DNA of 64,000 bases from NCBI RefSeq assembly GCF_900142605.1, contig NZ_FRBL01000006.1:310001-374000 (forward strand), given 5' to 3'. This stretch comes from Chitinophaga jiangningensis (GTDB taxonomy: Bacteria > Bacteroidota > Bacteroidia > Chitinophagales > Chitinophagaceae). A program made the position numbers and the translations under genes. Positions 1 to 8,847 of the stretch are shown here, in pieces. The notes under the pieces were generated by a model. It was given only the letters and a program-made list of their open reading frames with translations. It was not told where the DNA came from and searched no databases. Position 1 is the first letter of the stretch, and each line of letters begins with the position of its first letter.

Positions 1-936
1 TATAATTCAGATAAGAAATTATTCTTTAATAAAGCGATGCGCAATATATTGGCAACTATTATTGCGCCGGCTTATCATAAACAGGGCGACTATACGAAAG
101 AAGCGCTGGTACGTGGCCGCTGCGATAGTTTGCGCCTTGGTACCAGTCCTTACGGCGCGGAGGATATGGTGGAAAACCAGATGAGTGCAGAACAGCTGAT
201 CGCGCTGCATACTTTTCTTAAAAGTGAAAATAAAACGGCCTACGAAAAATACCTGGTTTCACATTTTCCTAAGGACCTGAACATGGAATTGGCGATCGGC
301 ATTGCCTATATGCGGGTGAGTAATTTCACAGCAGCACTGCCGTGGTTGAAGAAAGTGCCAACCGCTGCGCAGCCAGCCAGTTACCAGATATGGGTGGATC
401 AGTTACAGGATTTTGGAGAGGATACAGCTACGGCAAAGCACCGTACGCTTATTACGGCTTCCCAGTTCTGCGAAGAAATGGTGCGGCTGCTGGGCCTCAC
501 GAAAAAAAAACCTGTGAGCGCGGCCGTGTATCATAAGATAGCAACAGGTCTCTTTAATATTTCCTATTATGGTAAAACCTGGTTCATGCTGAAAGAGTTT
601 CGCCCAAGTACTTTGTGGTATACGGCGAAGTGCGAAAAAGATCCGTTTGAGCGCCAGTATTTTGGTGTGTATGATGCGGAGATATTTTACACGAAGGCGG
701 CGCAGGCGTCTACAGATAAGGAATTTAAGGCAAGATGCCTTTTCCTGGCGGCCCGTTGTGCACAAAAGCATGTGCCGGATAATGAAGATGATAAATTGTA
801 TTATTTATCGTTGGTACGTAACCGTTATTTCCCTGTGCTGGCGAGTAATTACAACCAGACAGCCCTGTACAGGAAAGTATACGACCAGTGTTCCTATCTG
901 CAGGATTACGTGATCGAGAGTCGCAAGAAGAAGTAA
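1..936 (+). CDS. Unknown helical-repeat protein, 3' part only
   Basis: The reading frame is open from the first base of the window, so this is the C-terminal part (about 311 residues) of a longer protein whose start lies to the left. The visible part is rich in alpha-helix, with short Tyr/Ala/Leu-rich helical pairs resembling tetratricopeptide-type repeats (for example around residues 95-125 and 230-260 of the visible part). It has no membrane segment and no catalytic motif I recognise, and ends in a Lys-rich tail. It converges on the permease gene on the other strand with only 3 bases between the stops. I do not recognise the family; a TPR-like scaffold or envelope protein is a guess. Confidence 0.75.
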   Translation, partial: YNSDKKLFFNKAMRNILATIIAPAYHKQGDYTKEALVRGRCDSLRLGTSPYGAEDMVENQMSAEQLIALHTFLKSENKTAYEKYLVSHFPKDLNMELAIGIAYMRVSNFTAALPWLKKVPTAAQPASYQIWVDQLQDFGEDTATAKHRTLITASQFCEEMVRLLGLTKKKPVSAAVYHKIATGLFNISYYGKTWFMLKEFRPSTLWYTAKCEKDPFERQYFGVYDAEIFYTKAAQASTDKEFKARCLFLAARCAQKHVPDNEDDKLYYLSLVRNRYFPVLASNYNQTALYRKVYDQCSYLQDYVIESRKKK

Positions 937-939
937 AAA

Positions 940-2175
940 TTATTTGAACTGTATTGCTTTTATCGGCGTAATTCTTCTGATGATGAGCGAAGGTAGAAGC
1001 AATACAGCTGTACAAACCACGAAGGTGCCCACGTTGATGAGTATAATTTCGTGCCAGCGTAGTGCAATAGCGGCGGTAGACATGTAGTATGAATCTTCCG
1101 GTAATCTGAGTACGCCCGTTTGAACCTGTAAGAAGGCCAGCCCCAGGCCCAGTATATTCCCGATAATCACTCCCAGCAATACGATGTAGGCAGCCTGGAA
1201 TACGAATATTTTCTGGATGCTCCAGTTGCGCATGCCCAGTGCTTTTAAGGTACCCACCATGTTGGTGCGTTCGAGAATGAGGATCAGTATGGCGGTGATC
1301 ATGTTGATGATGGCAACGATGGTCATGATGACAATGATGATCACTTCATTTTGCCCCTGTAGTTGTAACCAGTCGAAAATATTAGGATAAATTTCTTTGA
1401 TGGTACGGGTGAAAAGCTCGTCTGGCAGCAGGTTATGATCGATGTAGCTGGCTGCTTCATCCATTTGATGGTAATCTTTCAGAGAGATTTCATAGCCGCC
1501 GATTTCATTGCTTAACCAGTCATTTAACTTGCGTACGAGGTTAATATCTCCAATGATATATGTTTTATCATATTCTTCGATGGAGGTCTTGTAAATCCCG
1601 CTGATAGTGAGCCTTCTGGCGCGGGGTGATTGTCCGCTACCTTGTATAAAATAGAGAATTACTTTATCATGGAGATGCAGTTGCAGCTCTTTTGCCAGTG
1701 AAGCGGAAATGAGAATGCCTTGTGCATAGGCGGAATCATTGAAGGAGGGAATGGTGCCTTCCACGAGATACTCCTGGATAGCAGGCCAGTCGTAGCCTTT
1801 ATCCACCCCTTTGAACATCACGCCTGCAATTTCCTTTTCGGATTTGATTATAGCCGATTTGGTGGCGTAGGAGCTAATTGTTTTAACCTGGGGGAGATGT
1901 TGGATTTTGCTCATCAGCGCGGTATCGGCGGTGAAGGGTTTTTCCTGCGTCAGCGGTCCGGCGTTGGGCTGGTACTGATTTATATGGATATGCCCCCAGA
2001 AGCTGAATACCTTCTCCTGTATCACCTGCTGGAAGCCATTCACAAATCCTGTGGCCAGAATCATCACGGCCACGCTGATAGCGGTAGCCCACATGGCAAT
2101 GCGGATGATGACTTTGGAGAAGGATTTATTTTTATTGAAGGCTATCCTGTTAGCGATGAATTGAGATATATCCAT
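940..2175 (-). CDS. LolC/LolE-like FtsX-family ABC permease
   Basis: A 411-residue inner-membrane protein with the MacB/LolE layout. There is one N-terminal membrane helix (about residues 21-45), a large periplasmic domain (about 45-275), then three C-terminal helices with the FtsX core (about 280-405). In family members such permeases pair with a LolD-type ATPase to extract lipoproteins from the inner membrane. I chose the ATG at 2175 because the sequence then begins MDISQFIANR, the typical start of this family. The longer open frame up to 2382 would overlap the divergent plug gene and adds low-complexity sequence. No ATPase gene is adjacent; the nearest LolD-type ATPase is at 16098-16805, also without a permease next to it. 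The exact substrate is unknown. Confidence 0.88.
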   Translation of the reverse strand: MDISQFIANRIAFNKNKSFSKVIIRIAMWATAISVAVMILATGFVNGFQQVIQEKVFSFWGHIHINQYQPNAGPLTQEKPFTADTALMSKIQHLPQVKTISSYATKSAIIKSEKEIAGVMFKGVDKGYDWPAIQEYLVEGTIPSFNDSAYAQGILISASLAKELQLHLHDKVILYFIQGSGQSPRARRLTISGIYKTSIEEYDKTYIIGDINLVRKLNDWLSNEIGGYEISLKDYHQMDEAASYIDHNLLPDELFTRTIKEIYPNIFDWLQLQGQNEVIIIVIMTIVAIINMITAILILILERTNMVGTLKALGMRNWSIQKIFVFQAAYIVLLGVIIGNILGLGLAFLQVQTGVLRLPEDSYYMSTAAIALRWHEIILINVGTFVVCTAVLLLPSLIIRRITPIKAIQFK

Positions 2176-2289
2176 GAATGGTCCGGCTGTTATTTCTAAT
2201 AAAGGTAAACTCCCTCCGGACAAAATCAAAAAAATCCCAAAACGTAAAATCTTAAAATAGTTGTAACTTGAATTGATCAAATACCCTGT

Positions 2290-3576
2290 ATGCGTAAAGT
2301 ACTTGTTTATGTGGCTGTTATGATTACAGCGTTTATACCTGTAGCACTGAAAGCCCAGCAACTCGCTGTTACTCCCGATCATGTATATATGAACAATATT
2401 AAGTCTGTAAAGCTGAACCAGGCTGGTGATCCGCTGAGCTTACCGATGGTTACGCTGAATTCAGCCGAAAAGCTGGAACTGGCTTTTGATGATCTGGATA
2501 ACGATGTGAAAGATTACTATTACACATTTGTGCTTTGTAATGCCGACTGGACGCCGGCACAGGTGAATCAGCTGGAGTACCTCCGTGGGTTTACTTCTAC
2601 AAGGATACAGAACTATCGCCTGTCCAGCATTGCTTTTCAGCGATACACGCATTACAGTGCCATTCTTCCTGATCAAACTTTTCCAACGCGTTCCGGTAAT
2701 TATATTGTGAAAGTCTATCTCGACAGTGATACCACACAACTGGCATTTACACGCCGGCTGATGATCGTGGAAAACAAGGCGGGGATTGCAGGTTATATCC
2801 AGCAAACAATTACGCCTAAGCTGTTTCGTACCCATCAGAAAGTAAATTTTGAATTAAATACCGGTGCACTGAATATCGTGAATCCATTTGAGCAGATAAA
2901 GGTAGTGATCCTGCAAAATGCGCGTTGGGACAATGCGATAGCAGGAATCAGGCCTTCCTTTATCAACGGCAATGTGTATAAGTACAATGCGGAAATTGAT
3001 TGTGTATTTCCTGGTGGAAAGGAATTCAGGTGGATAGACCTGCGTAGCTTCCGGCTGCAGACGGAGCGGGTGAGGCATACTGAATATCATAAGAACAGTA
3101 CGGACGTGTATGCGGTGCCGGATGCAGAGCGGGCTGATAAAATTTATCAGTTTATTAAAGACATTAATGGCAAGTATTATCTGGCTACGCTGGATGACTA
3201 CAACCCTAATTTTGAAGGCGATTATGCCACTGTGCATTTCTCGTTTTTATCGCCGGAACCTTATGCCAATTACGACATGTACCTGTTTGGGGAGATGACC
3301 AATTACGAGTGTAATGACCTGAACAGGATGACTTATAACCCGCAAACGAGAGCGTATGAGTTGAACATGCTGCTGAAGCAGGGGTATTACAATTACATTT
3401 ATGGTTTGGTGGATAAGTCAGATCCGACCGGTAAATTTGATTCTTCGCTGACGGAGGGGGATAGTTGGGAAACGGAGAATAATTATACGATTCTGTTGTA
3501 TTACCGGGCGCTGGGAGCGAGGAATGATGAGTTGGTATCGACGATTACATTGAATTCCATTTTGAATAGGAAATAA
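2290..3576 (+). CDS. DUF5103 protein, type IX secretion system plug
   Basis: A 428-residue protein with a signal peptide (about residues 1-22, ending KAQQ) and the whole-length DUF5103 pattern. This includes the early VYMNNIKSVKLNQAGDPLSL region and the central YNPNFEGDYATVHFSF segment. Members of DUF5103 are described as the plug that closes the SprA translocon of the Bacteroidota type IX secretion system from the periplasmic side. The assignment rests on sequence resemblance, since no other T9SS gene lies in this window. The gene is divergent from the LolE-like gene (114 bp between starts) and is followed immediately by a twin-hairpin element that separates it from the convergent ndh gene. 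Confidence 0.85.
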   Translation: MRKVLVYVAVMITAFIPVALKAQQLAVTPDHVYMNNIKSVKLNQAGDPLSLPMVTLNSAEKLELAFDDLDNDVKDYYYTFVLCNADWTPAQVNQLEYLRGFTSTRIQNYRLSSIAFQRYTHYSAILPDQTFPTRSGNYIVKVYLDSDTTQLAFTRRLMIVENKAGIAGYIQQTITPKLFRTHQKVNFELNTGALNIVNPFEQIKVVILQNARWDNAIAGIRPSFINGNVYKYNAEIDCVFPGGKEFRWIDLRSFRLQTERVRHTEYHKNSTDVYAVPDAERADKIYQFIKDINGKYYLATLDDYNPNFEGDYATVHFSFLSPEPYANYDMYLFGEMTNYECNDLNRMTYNPQTRAYELNMLLKQGYYNYIYGLVDKSDPTGKFDSSLTEGDSWETENNYTILLYYRALGARNDELVSTITLNSILNRK

Positions 3577-3577
3577 A

Positions 3578-3650
3578 GCCGGAAGTAGTCGCGCCTAAGG
3601 CGCGACTACTTCCGGCTAATTGAGCGGCCGCAGGCCGCTCAATTAGCCGG
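3578..3650. repeat. Twin-hairpin element 1 (also probable bidirectional terminator)
   Basis: There are two perfect 18-bp hairpins. The first has arms 3578-3595 and 3599-3616 with loop taa. The second has arms 3612-3629 and 3633-3650 with loop gca. They share the block 3612-3616, so CCGGC can pair either with GCCGG at 3578 or with GCCGG at 3646. The element lies between two convergent stops (3576 and 3657), followed by an A-rich stretch at 3651-3658 on the plus strand. It could end transcription in both directions. Confidence 0.9.
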
Positions 3651-3656
3651 AAAAAT

Positions 3657-4970
3657 TTAAGATACAATCGTCTGCCGCAACTTCACAATATTGGCAGCGC
3701 CACGTTTAATAATAATACGGGTACCTCTTTCGAAGGTAAAGTAACGGTAGAACCAGTTGATGAATACAACGAGTTTATTACGGAAACCGAGAAGGCTCAT
3801 GAGGTGCACGATCATCCACACTACCCAGGCAGGGAACCCACTCAGTTTAATTCCGGCAAATTCAGCTACGGCGCGGTTTCTACCGATGGTGGCCATGCTG
3901 CCGAGGTCTTTATAGTGGAACGCTTTCAGTGGTTTTTTCTGCAATTCATTTTTAATATTGGCAGCGAGGTTTACGCCTTGCTGGATGGCTACCTGTGCTA
4001 CCATTGGGTAGCCTTTAGGGAAGCGGGAGTCGTTGGTCATCTGTGCGATGTCGCCGATGGCGTAGATGTTTTCAAAGCCTTTGACCTGGTTAAATTCGTT
4101 GACGAGAATGCGGCCGTTTGGCAGGGTCACATCCGGTGCGATGCCTGTTACCGGTACGCCTTTCACGCCGGCGGACCAGAGGAGTGATTGTGTTTTGATC
4201 TGCTCACCGTTGCTGAGGGTTACTACTTCACCGTCATATTCTTTAACGCCGGTGGAGAGCATCACTCTTACGCCGAGTTCTTCCAGTGCTTTTACGGTTT
4301 TTTCAGATGTTTGATCGGAGAAGGAGGCGAGGAGTCGCGGACCTGCTTCGATCAGGTATACATTCATGAGGTTTTGCGGAATGGAAGGATAATCTTTTGG
4401 CAGAATATATTTACGCAGTTCAGCGAAGGCGCCGGCGAGTTCCACACCGGTAGGGCCACCGCCTACCATAACGAAGTTGAGTTTAGGTTTGATGAGTTCC
4501 GGATCGGTGAGGAGTAAGCTTTCTTCAAACTGTTTTACCACGTAGTTCCGGATCTGTACAGCTTCGATCAGGGATTTCATGCCGATAGCGTTTGCCTCGA
4601 TAGTTTTATTGCCGAAGAAGTTGGTATTACTACCGGTGGCAAACACGAGGTAATCGTAGTGCAGTTCACCGATGCCCGTTTCGAGTATATTGTCCTGTGG
4701 TCGTACGCCAGTCACTTCCGCCATGCGGAATTCCAGGTTTTTCTGTTTCCGGAAAATTCCTCTGAGCGGAAAGGCGATACTATCCGGCTCCAGGCCCGCA
4801 GTGGATACCTGGTACAGTAGTGGTTGGAACAGGTGATAGTTGTTCCTGTCCAGCAGCACTACCTGAACTGGCAGATGTTTCAGGTGTTTAGCAAGATTGA
4901 TACCTCCAAAACCACCCCCTACTATTACTACCCTTGGATTGTTCGTGTCCGGAATGTTGAGCTGACTCAT
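3657..4970 (-). CDS. ndh: Type II NADH dehydrogenase (NDH-2)
   Basis: A 437-residue flavoprotein that passes electrons from NADH to membrane quinone without pumping protons. The FAD-binding motif GGGFGG is near residue 18, the second dinucleotide motif GGGPTGVELAG near residue 170, and the second FAD contact AIGDIAQ near residue 305. A hydrophobic C-terminal region (AWVVWMIVHLMSLLGF, about 380-395) then fits membrane attachment. The length is normal for bacterial NDH-2. It is transcribed alone, convergent to the plug gene. A possible weak promoter element, TATCTTTT, lies just upstream of the start on the minus strand. The assignment is confident; quinone type is not visible from sequence. Confidence 0.95.
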   Translation of the reverse strand: MSQLNIPDTNNPRVVIVGGGFGGINLAKHLKHLPVQVVLLDRNNYHLFQPLLYQVSTAGLEPDSIAFPLRGIFRKQKNLEFRMAEVTGVRPQDNILETGIGELHYDYLVFATGSNTNFFGNKTIEANAIGMKSLIEAVQIRNYVVKQFEESLLLTDPELIKPKLNFVMVGGGPTGVELAGAFAELRKYILPKDYPSIPQNLMNVYLIEAGPRLLASFSDQTSEKTVKALEELGVRVMLSTGVKEYDGEVVTLSNGEQIKTQSLLWSAGVKGVPVTGIAPDVTLPNGRILVNEFNQVKGFENIYAIGDIAQMTNDSRFPKGYPMVAQVAIQQGVNLAANIKNELQKKPLKAFHYKDLGSMATIGRNRAVAEFAGIKLSGFPAWVVWMIVHLMSLLGFRNKLVVFINWFYRYFTFERGTRIIIKRGAANIVKLRQTIVS

Positions 4971-5404
4971 AAGTTTCAGTTTAAAAAGATATGTCTGATT
5001 CGTTGTTTCCTATTATCACTTTTAGCAAATCCTATGCTATCGTTAATAATTTATCAAAGTTACTAAACTTTCAGAAAAAAATGAAAGTTAAATAATGTGT
5101 AATTTGTACACAAAGGTGATTGATTTTGGGAATAAAATAAAAAATAGTTCGACTGAAAGCCCATCCAGGGATACATCATGTAATTATTTGATCCCGTAAT
5201 CTCAGCATATCCGCGCGAAGCATGTGATTCTGCAAGTCCGCCTCAGCAACGGCGGCCAACAACCTACATTTTATCTTCTGTAGGTCGGAAGGCCAGGTAG
5301 CAGGCGCGTGAAGCGCGGAATCCCACGGGTGACACCGGAGGTGTCACCCGAAAATCAGGCCAGCAAACTGTATAGGTTCAGGTAATATATTTTTTAAGGA
5401 GATG
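4971..5404. other. Intergenic region with a cluster of small hairpins
   Basis: A 434-bp space between the start of ndh and the end of glpK. The ndh half (4971-5200) is AT-rich and should hold the ndh promoter. The glpK half has several dyads. CCGCC at 5238-5242 pairs with GGCGG at 5251-5255. ACCTACA at 5262-5268 pairs with TGTAGGT at 5279-5285. An 11-bp stem, 5326-5336 with 5340-5350 (loop gga), is the strongest and is probably the glpK terminator. No gene is seen here. Confidence 0.6.
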
Positions 5405-6895
5405 TTATTCAGTCCATGCCTGGGCGGCCCTTACGGCTCTTTCCCAGTTATGACAGAGCTCGTGGCGCACGTTCTCTTCCATATTGGGCTTGAATGAGGC
5501 ATTTATTTTCCACTGTTGGGCTAATGTTTCCACACTATCCCAGAAACCGACGGCGAGCCCTGCGAGGTAAGCGGCACCGAGGGCGGTGGTTTCGGTGATA
5601 TTGGGTCGTACTACGGTAGCATTGAGGATATCCGCCTGGAACTGCATGAGCATATTATTGCTGGTAGCGCCACCGTCTACACGAAGTTCGCTGATGCTCA
5701 TGCCCGTGTCAGCTTCCATGGCGTTTAGTACATCGCGGGTTTGATAGGCGATGGCGTCCAGTGCGGCCCGGGCCACGTGTGCGGCGGTGGAGCCGCGGGT
5801 GAGGCCTACCATCGTACCGCGGGCATATTGATTCCAGTAGGGTGCACCCAGGCCGGCAAATGCGGGTACCAGGTATACACCGTCGCTGTTGGGTACGGTG
5901 GCAGCCAGCTTTTCCACGTCGGCGGAGTGTCGGATTATACCGAGGCCATCACGGAGCCACTGCACTACGGCCCCACCTATAAAGATGCTGCCTTCCAGGG
6001 CATAGCTGGTTTTCCCATTGATTTTCCAGGCCACGGTAGTGAGCAGGTTATTTTTGGAAGGCACGGGTTCATTGCCGGTATTTAATACCATAAAACAGCC
6101 GGTGCCATAAGTATTTTTAATCATACCCTGCTGTGTACAAAGCTGTCCAAAAAGGGCTGCCTGCTGATCGCCCGCAATACCTGCGATGGGAATACTGAAA
6201 GGGGTGAGGGTAGGAGCGGTGTTGCCGTACACTTCACTGGACTCCCGTACCTCCGGCATCATGCTGGCGGGGATATCGAAAAATTTGAGCAGCTCCTGGT
6301 CCCATTGCATGTCGTGGATATTAAACAGCATGGTGCGTGAAGCGTTGCTGGGATCGGTGATGTGTAGTTTGCCGCGGGTATAATTCCATACAATCCAGGT
6401 ATCTACCGTTCCGAAGGCCAGTTCTCCGTTTTCCGCTTTGGTACGGGCCTCCGGCACATTATCGAGGATCCATTTTATTTTGGTGGCGGAGAAGTAGGCA
6501 TCGAGGATGAGGCCTGTTTTCTCCCGGATATAAGGCTCCTTTCCGTCTTTCTTCAGCTGGTTGCAATAGTCTGCGGTGCGCCTGTCCTGCCACACGATAG
6601 CATTATGTACTGGCTTGCCGGTTTTACGATCCCAAACGATGGTAGTTTCGCGCTGATTGGTGATGCCGATGGCAGCGATCTCTTCTCCGCTGGTATTGGC
6701 GCGCAGCAGCACTTCACCGGCTACGCCGGCCTGCGTGGTCCATATTTCCATGGGATCATGCTCTACCCATCCGGCCTGTGGGAATATCTGTTTAAATTCT
6801 TTCTGCGCCACCGCTACGATAGCGCCCTGTTTATCAAAAACTATCGCGCGGGAGGAAGTGGTGCCCTGGTCCAGCGCTAGGATGTATTTTGCCAT
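5405..6895 (-). CDS. glpK: Glycerol kinase
   Basis: A 496-residue FGGY-family kinase that phosphorylates glycerol to glycerol 3-phosphate with ATP. The N-terminal phosphate-binding motif LALDQGTTSSRAIVFD (residues 6-21) and the glycerol contacts NQRETT and DAYFSATKIKW are present. The nucleotide-binding segment GTGCFMVLNTG and the C-terminal RVDGGATSNN motif are also intact. I chose the ATG at 6895 (MAKYILALDQ). The upstream extension of the frame runs through a non-coding hairpin element and is not credible. No glycerol facilitator or glycerol-3-phosphate dehydrogenase is adjacent. The gene is downstream of the fsa terminator and probably has its own promoter in 6896-6932. Confidence 0.97.
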   Translation of the reverse strand: MAKYILALDQGTTSSRAIVFDKQGAIVAVAQKEFKQIFPQAGWVEHDPMEIWTTQAGVAGEVLLRANTSGEEIAAIGITNQRETTIVWDRKTGKPVHNAIVWQDRRTADYCNQLKKDGKEPYIREKTGLILDAYFSATKIKWILDNVPEARTKAENGELAFGTVDTWIVWNYTRGKLHITDPSNASRTMLFNIHDMQWDQELLKFFDIPASMMPEVRESSEVYGNTAPTLTPFSIPIAGIAGDQQAALFGQLCTQQGMIKNTYGTGCFMVLNTGNEPVPSKNNLLTTVAWKINGKTSYALEGSIFIGGAVVQWLRDGLGIIRHSADVEKLAATVPNSDGVYLVPAFAGLGAPYWNQYARGTMVGLTRGSTAAHVARAALDAIAYQTRDVLNAMEADTGMSISELRVDGGATSNNMLMQFQADILNATVVRPNITETTALGAAYLAGLAVGFWDSVETLAQQWKINASFKPNMEENVRHELCHNWERAVRAAQAWTE

Positions 6896-6933
6896 AATAG
6901 CTACAACACAGAAGTGGAGTATTTGTTTTTTTA

Positions 6934-7006
6934 CCAGGCGAGGAACCAGGCCGCAGGCCTGGTTCCTCGCCTGGCTCTCCAGCGTCGCAGGCGCTGGAGA
7001 GCCAGG
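6934..7006. repeat. Twin-hairpin element 2
   Basis: The first hairpin has perfect 19-bp arms at 6934-6952 and 6956-6974 (loop gca). The second has 15-bp arms at 6970-6984 and 6992-7006 (loop tcgcagg). The CCTGG at 6970-6974 belongs to both and can pair with CCAGG at 6934 or at 7002, the same X-stem-X'-stem-X plan as at 3578, 40664 and 59324. It lies between the fsa terminator and the glpK start. Confidence 0.88.
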
Positions 7007-7033
7007 CAAAAAATTTGCTTCTTAGCTTTGCGC

Positions 7034-7068
7034 AAAAAAAATCCCCGGTACATCTCTGCACCGGGGAT
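7034..7068 (-). terminator. Intrinsic terminator of the fsa gene
   Basis: A 9-bp GC-rich stem (7041-7049 with 7060-7068, 10-nt loop) is followed on the minus strand by seven U residues (A run at 7034-7040). It sits 24 bp beyond the fsa stop. Confidence 0.9.
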
Positions 7069-7091
7069 ACACCATCTAAAAAATATTGCGA

Positions 7092-7745
7092 TTACATTTT
7101 CTTGGCATCTTCCAAGAACTTCGCCAGGCCGATATCCGTTAAAGGATGTTTCAGCAGGCCAAGGATTGAGTCTAACGGACAGGTACAAACGTCGGCACCT
7201 GCTTCCGCACACTTCACAATGTGGAGCGCGTTGCGGATAGACGCAGCCAGAATTTCAGTTTTGAAACCCTGAATGCTGTAGATCTGGGCGATCTGAGCGA
7301 TCAGCTCAACACCATCCCAGCTGCTGTCATCGATACGACCGATGAAAGGAGATACATAGGTAGCACCTGCTTTAGCTGCCAGAATAGCCTGGCCGGCAGA
7401 GAATACCAGTGTACAGTTGGTTCTGATATTGTTATCAGTAAACCATTTGATTGCTTTCACGCCATCTTTGATCATCGGTACTTTCACTACAATGTTGGAG
7501 TCAATTGCAGCCAGCTTTTTACCTTCCTCAATGATGGAAGCGAAATCAGTGGATAATACTTCGGCACTTACATCGCCGTCACCTACGATCTCGCAGATGT
7601 CTTTGTAATGTTGCAGAATAGCAGCTTCACCTTTAATTCCTTCCTTTGCCATCAATGATGGGTTGGTGGTTACACCATCCAGTATACCGAGATCATGAGC
7701 CTCCTGTATTTGCGCCAGATTAGCTGTATCAATAAAGAATTTCAT
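7092..7745 (-). CDS. fsa: Transaldolase-family protein (fructose-6-phosphate aldolase type)
   Basis: A 217-residue short transaldolase. It starts MKFFIDTANL, then has the family motif DGVTTNPSLMAKEG (residues about 22-35) and VKVPMI with the Schiff-base lysine (about residue 84-89). NCTLVFSAGQA and SPFIGRIDD follow. This length and pattern fit the TalC/FSA subgroup. Members act either as transaldolase (pentose phosphate pathway) or as fructose-6-phosphate aldolase, and sequence alone does not settle which. The start at 7745 is chosen from the family; the 18-residue upstream extension is not typical. The SRP RNA gene lies upstream on the same strand, and a strong terminator follows. Confidence 0.9.
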   Translation of the reverse strand: MKFFIDTANLAQIQEAHDLGILDGVTTNPSLMAKEGIKGEAAILQHYKDICEIVGDGDVSAEVLSTDFASIIEEGKKLAAIDSNIVVKVPMIKDGVKAIKWFTDNNIRTNCTLVFSAGQAILAAKAGATYVSPFIGRIDDSSWDGVELIAQIAQIYSIQGFKTEILAASIRNALHIVKCAEAGADVCTCPLDSILGLLKHPLTDIGLAKFLEDAKKM

Positions 7746-7869
7746 ACTATGTAAATTAAAAGTTGTACGGTTTGTATCAAATTGCGGAGTAACTGTCATT
7801 AGAAAGGGAGATGGGATATGAACCAGCTGACTAGTGACAGCGACCTAATGACCTTTTTAAAAGAAAAAA

Positions 7870-7966
7870 GGCAAGTTACTTATATCGCACCGCTTCAACC
7901 GCCTACCCTTGCTACATTCCTGTCCTGGGGGAGTTCAGCAGGAGCTGGTCGTATAAGACTTGCCGG
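7870..7966 (-). ncRNA. ffs: Signal recognition particle RNA, small bacterial type
   Basis: Read on the minus strand, the 5' end (GGCAAGU, 7964-7958) pairs with the 3' end (ACUUGCC, 7876-7870), closing a long hairpin of about 95 nt. The tip carries the universal domain IV signature. A 3-bp ACA/UGU stem is capped by a GGAA tetraloop, then comes the asymmetric AGG/AGCA internal loop, then a CCC/GGG stem (7906-7931). This is the Ffh-binding site. A U-run (A run at 7862-7868 on the plus strand) follows as terminator. The RNA has no Alu domain, as expected outside Bacillus-like bacteria. A 71-codon open frame on the plus strand across it is not a gene. Confidence 0.92.
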
Positions 7967-7969
7967 TTG

Positions 7970-7999
7970 CAAAGGTAATACAATGTGTTGTAAATCCAA
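7970..7999 (-). promoter_or_regulatory. Promoter of the SRP RNA gene
   Basis: On the minus strand, TTTGG with TTG at 7999-7997, a 19-nt spacer, then TACCTTTG (7977-7970). The RNA start follows about 5 nt later. This is an exact match to the Bacteroidota housekeeping promoter. Confidence 0.85.
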
Positions 8000-8070
8000 A
8001 TTTTATGCAATTTTTCTTAAAAATATTTTTTAAAATGATTTTTTAGAGAGCCATGAAACCCTTTGCTGTA

Positions 8071-8802
8071 TTACCTTTCAACGGTTGTGTAATAATTATA
8101 ATCGTTGAGCACCGTTTCCAGAAACGCAGTATCGGGCAGGTCGGTACTGATTTTTAACACCTCTTTTACACGGTTCGCAACCCGCGCTGCCAGCTGATGA
8201 TCGCCGGTCAGTGCGCGGTCCAGCAACTCCTTGATCTTATTCATATCTCTGTCAGATAATCGTAAGATTTCCGGAAACTTAGGCTGGTAATTCACAGCTG
8301 ACAAATCTCTGAAAATAGTTTCCTCTATACTTCCCCGGGGCTTGGTACTAATCACGATAGTGCCGGCTACCACATCGCCGAGGCGCTGATTCAGCGGCGA
8401 CCTTAATATCGACAACACAGGTACGATCGCCCAGAAGAAAACAGGCTGTTCTATTATCCTGAAAAACCAACGCACCAGGTGCTGACTCGTAGTAGGTACA
8501 TTGCCCACCATACCCACTACCTTGATGCTCATCGCCATTTTTCCGGGCGTTTGCCCCTCCATAAACATTTCAAACAACAAAGGATAAGCTATCACAGGCA
8601 ACAGGATAACAATGATAAAAAGAACAGCAATGGCCGGTTCCTGGAATATCCTGGACATTGATCCTATTAATAACCCAAAAATGCCGATGTATACCCCGCG
8701 AACCACCTGATCTATCAGCCATGCCAGAAAGCGCTGGCCCAGATCGGCAGCCTCAAACTCAAGGTCAATATTAAATGAAGTAGGGATTTTGATCGCGGTC
8801 AT
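8071..8802 (-). CDS. RDD-family membrane protein
   Basis: A 244-residue protein with the RDD signature. After a short N-terminus comes GQRFLAWLIDQVV (about residues 22-36) with the conserved Arg and Asp, two membrane helices (about 35-57 and 66-90), GQTPGKMAMSIKVV, then a third hydrophobic segment with the motif RSPLNQRLGDVVAGTIV. The C-terminal 90 residues are soluble. The function of RDD proteins is poorly defined; transport roles have been proposed. I prefer the ATG at 8802 because the in-frame start at 8838 would leave 9 bp to the divergent SpoIIM gene. In many Bacteroidota an RDD gene stands beside the SpoIIM/DUF4129/MoxR genes, as here, so a shared function is likely. Confidence 0.85.
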   Translation of the reverse strand: MTAIKIPTSFNIDLEFEAADLGQRFLAWLIDQVVRGVYIGIFGLLIGSMSRIFQEPAIAVLFIIVILLPVIAYPLLFEMFMEGQTPGKMAMSIKVVGMVGNVPTTSQHLVRWFFRIIEQPVFFWAIVPVLSILRSPLNQRLGDVVAGTIVISTKPRGSIEETIFRDLSAVNYQPKFPEILRLSDRDMNKIKELLDRALTGDHQLAARVANRVKEVLKISTDLPDTAFLETVLNDYNYYTTVER

Positions 8803-8847
8803 GCTCAAATCTACACAATTGTTTATATATTGTTGCACTAATCAGGC

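Noticed and set aside
2176..2382. N-terminal extension of the LolE-like permease
   Set aside because: It overlaps the divergent DUF5103 gene start and does not match the family.
6896..7009. N-terminal extension of glycerol kinase
   Set aside because: It would translate twin-hairpin element 2; the family starts at MAKYILALDQ.
7818..8033. 71-codon open frame on the plus strand
   Set aside because: It runs antisense across the SRP RNA and its promoter; no protein-like composition.
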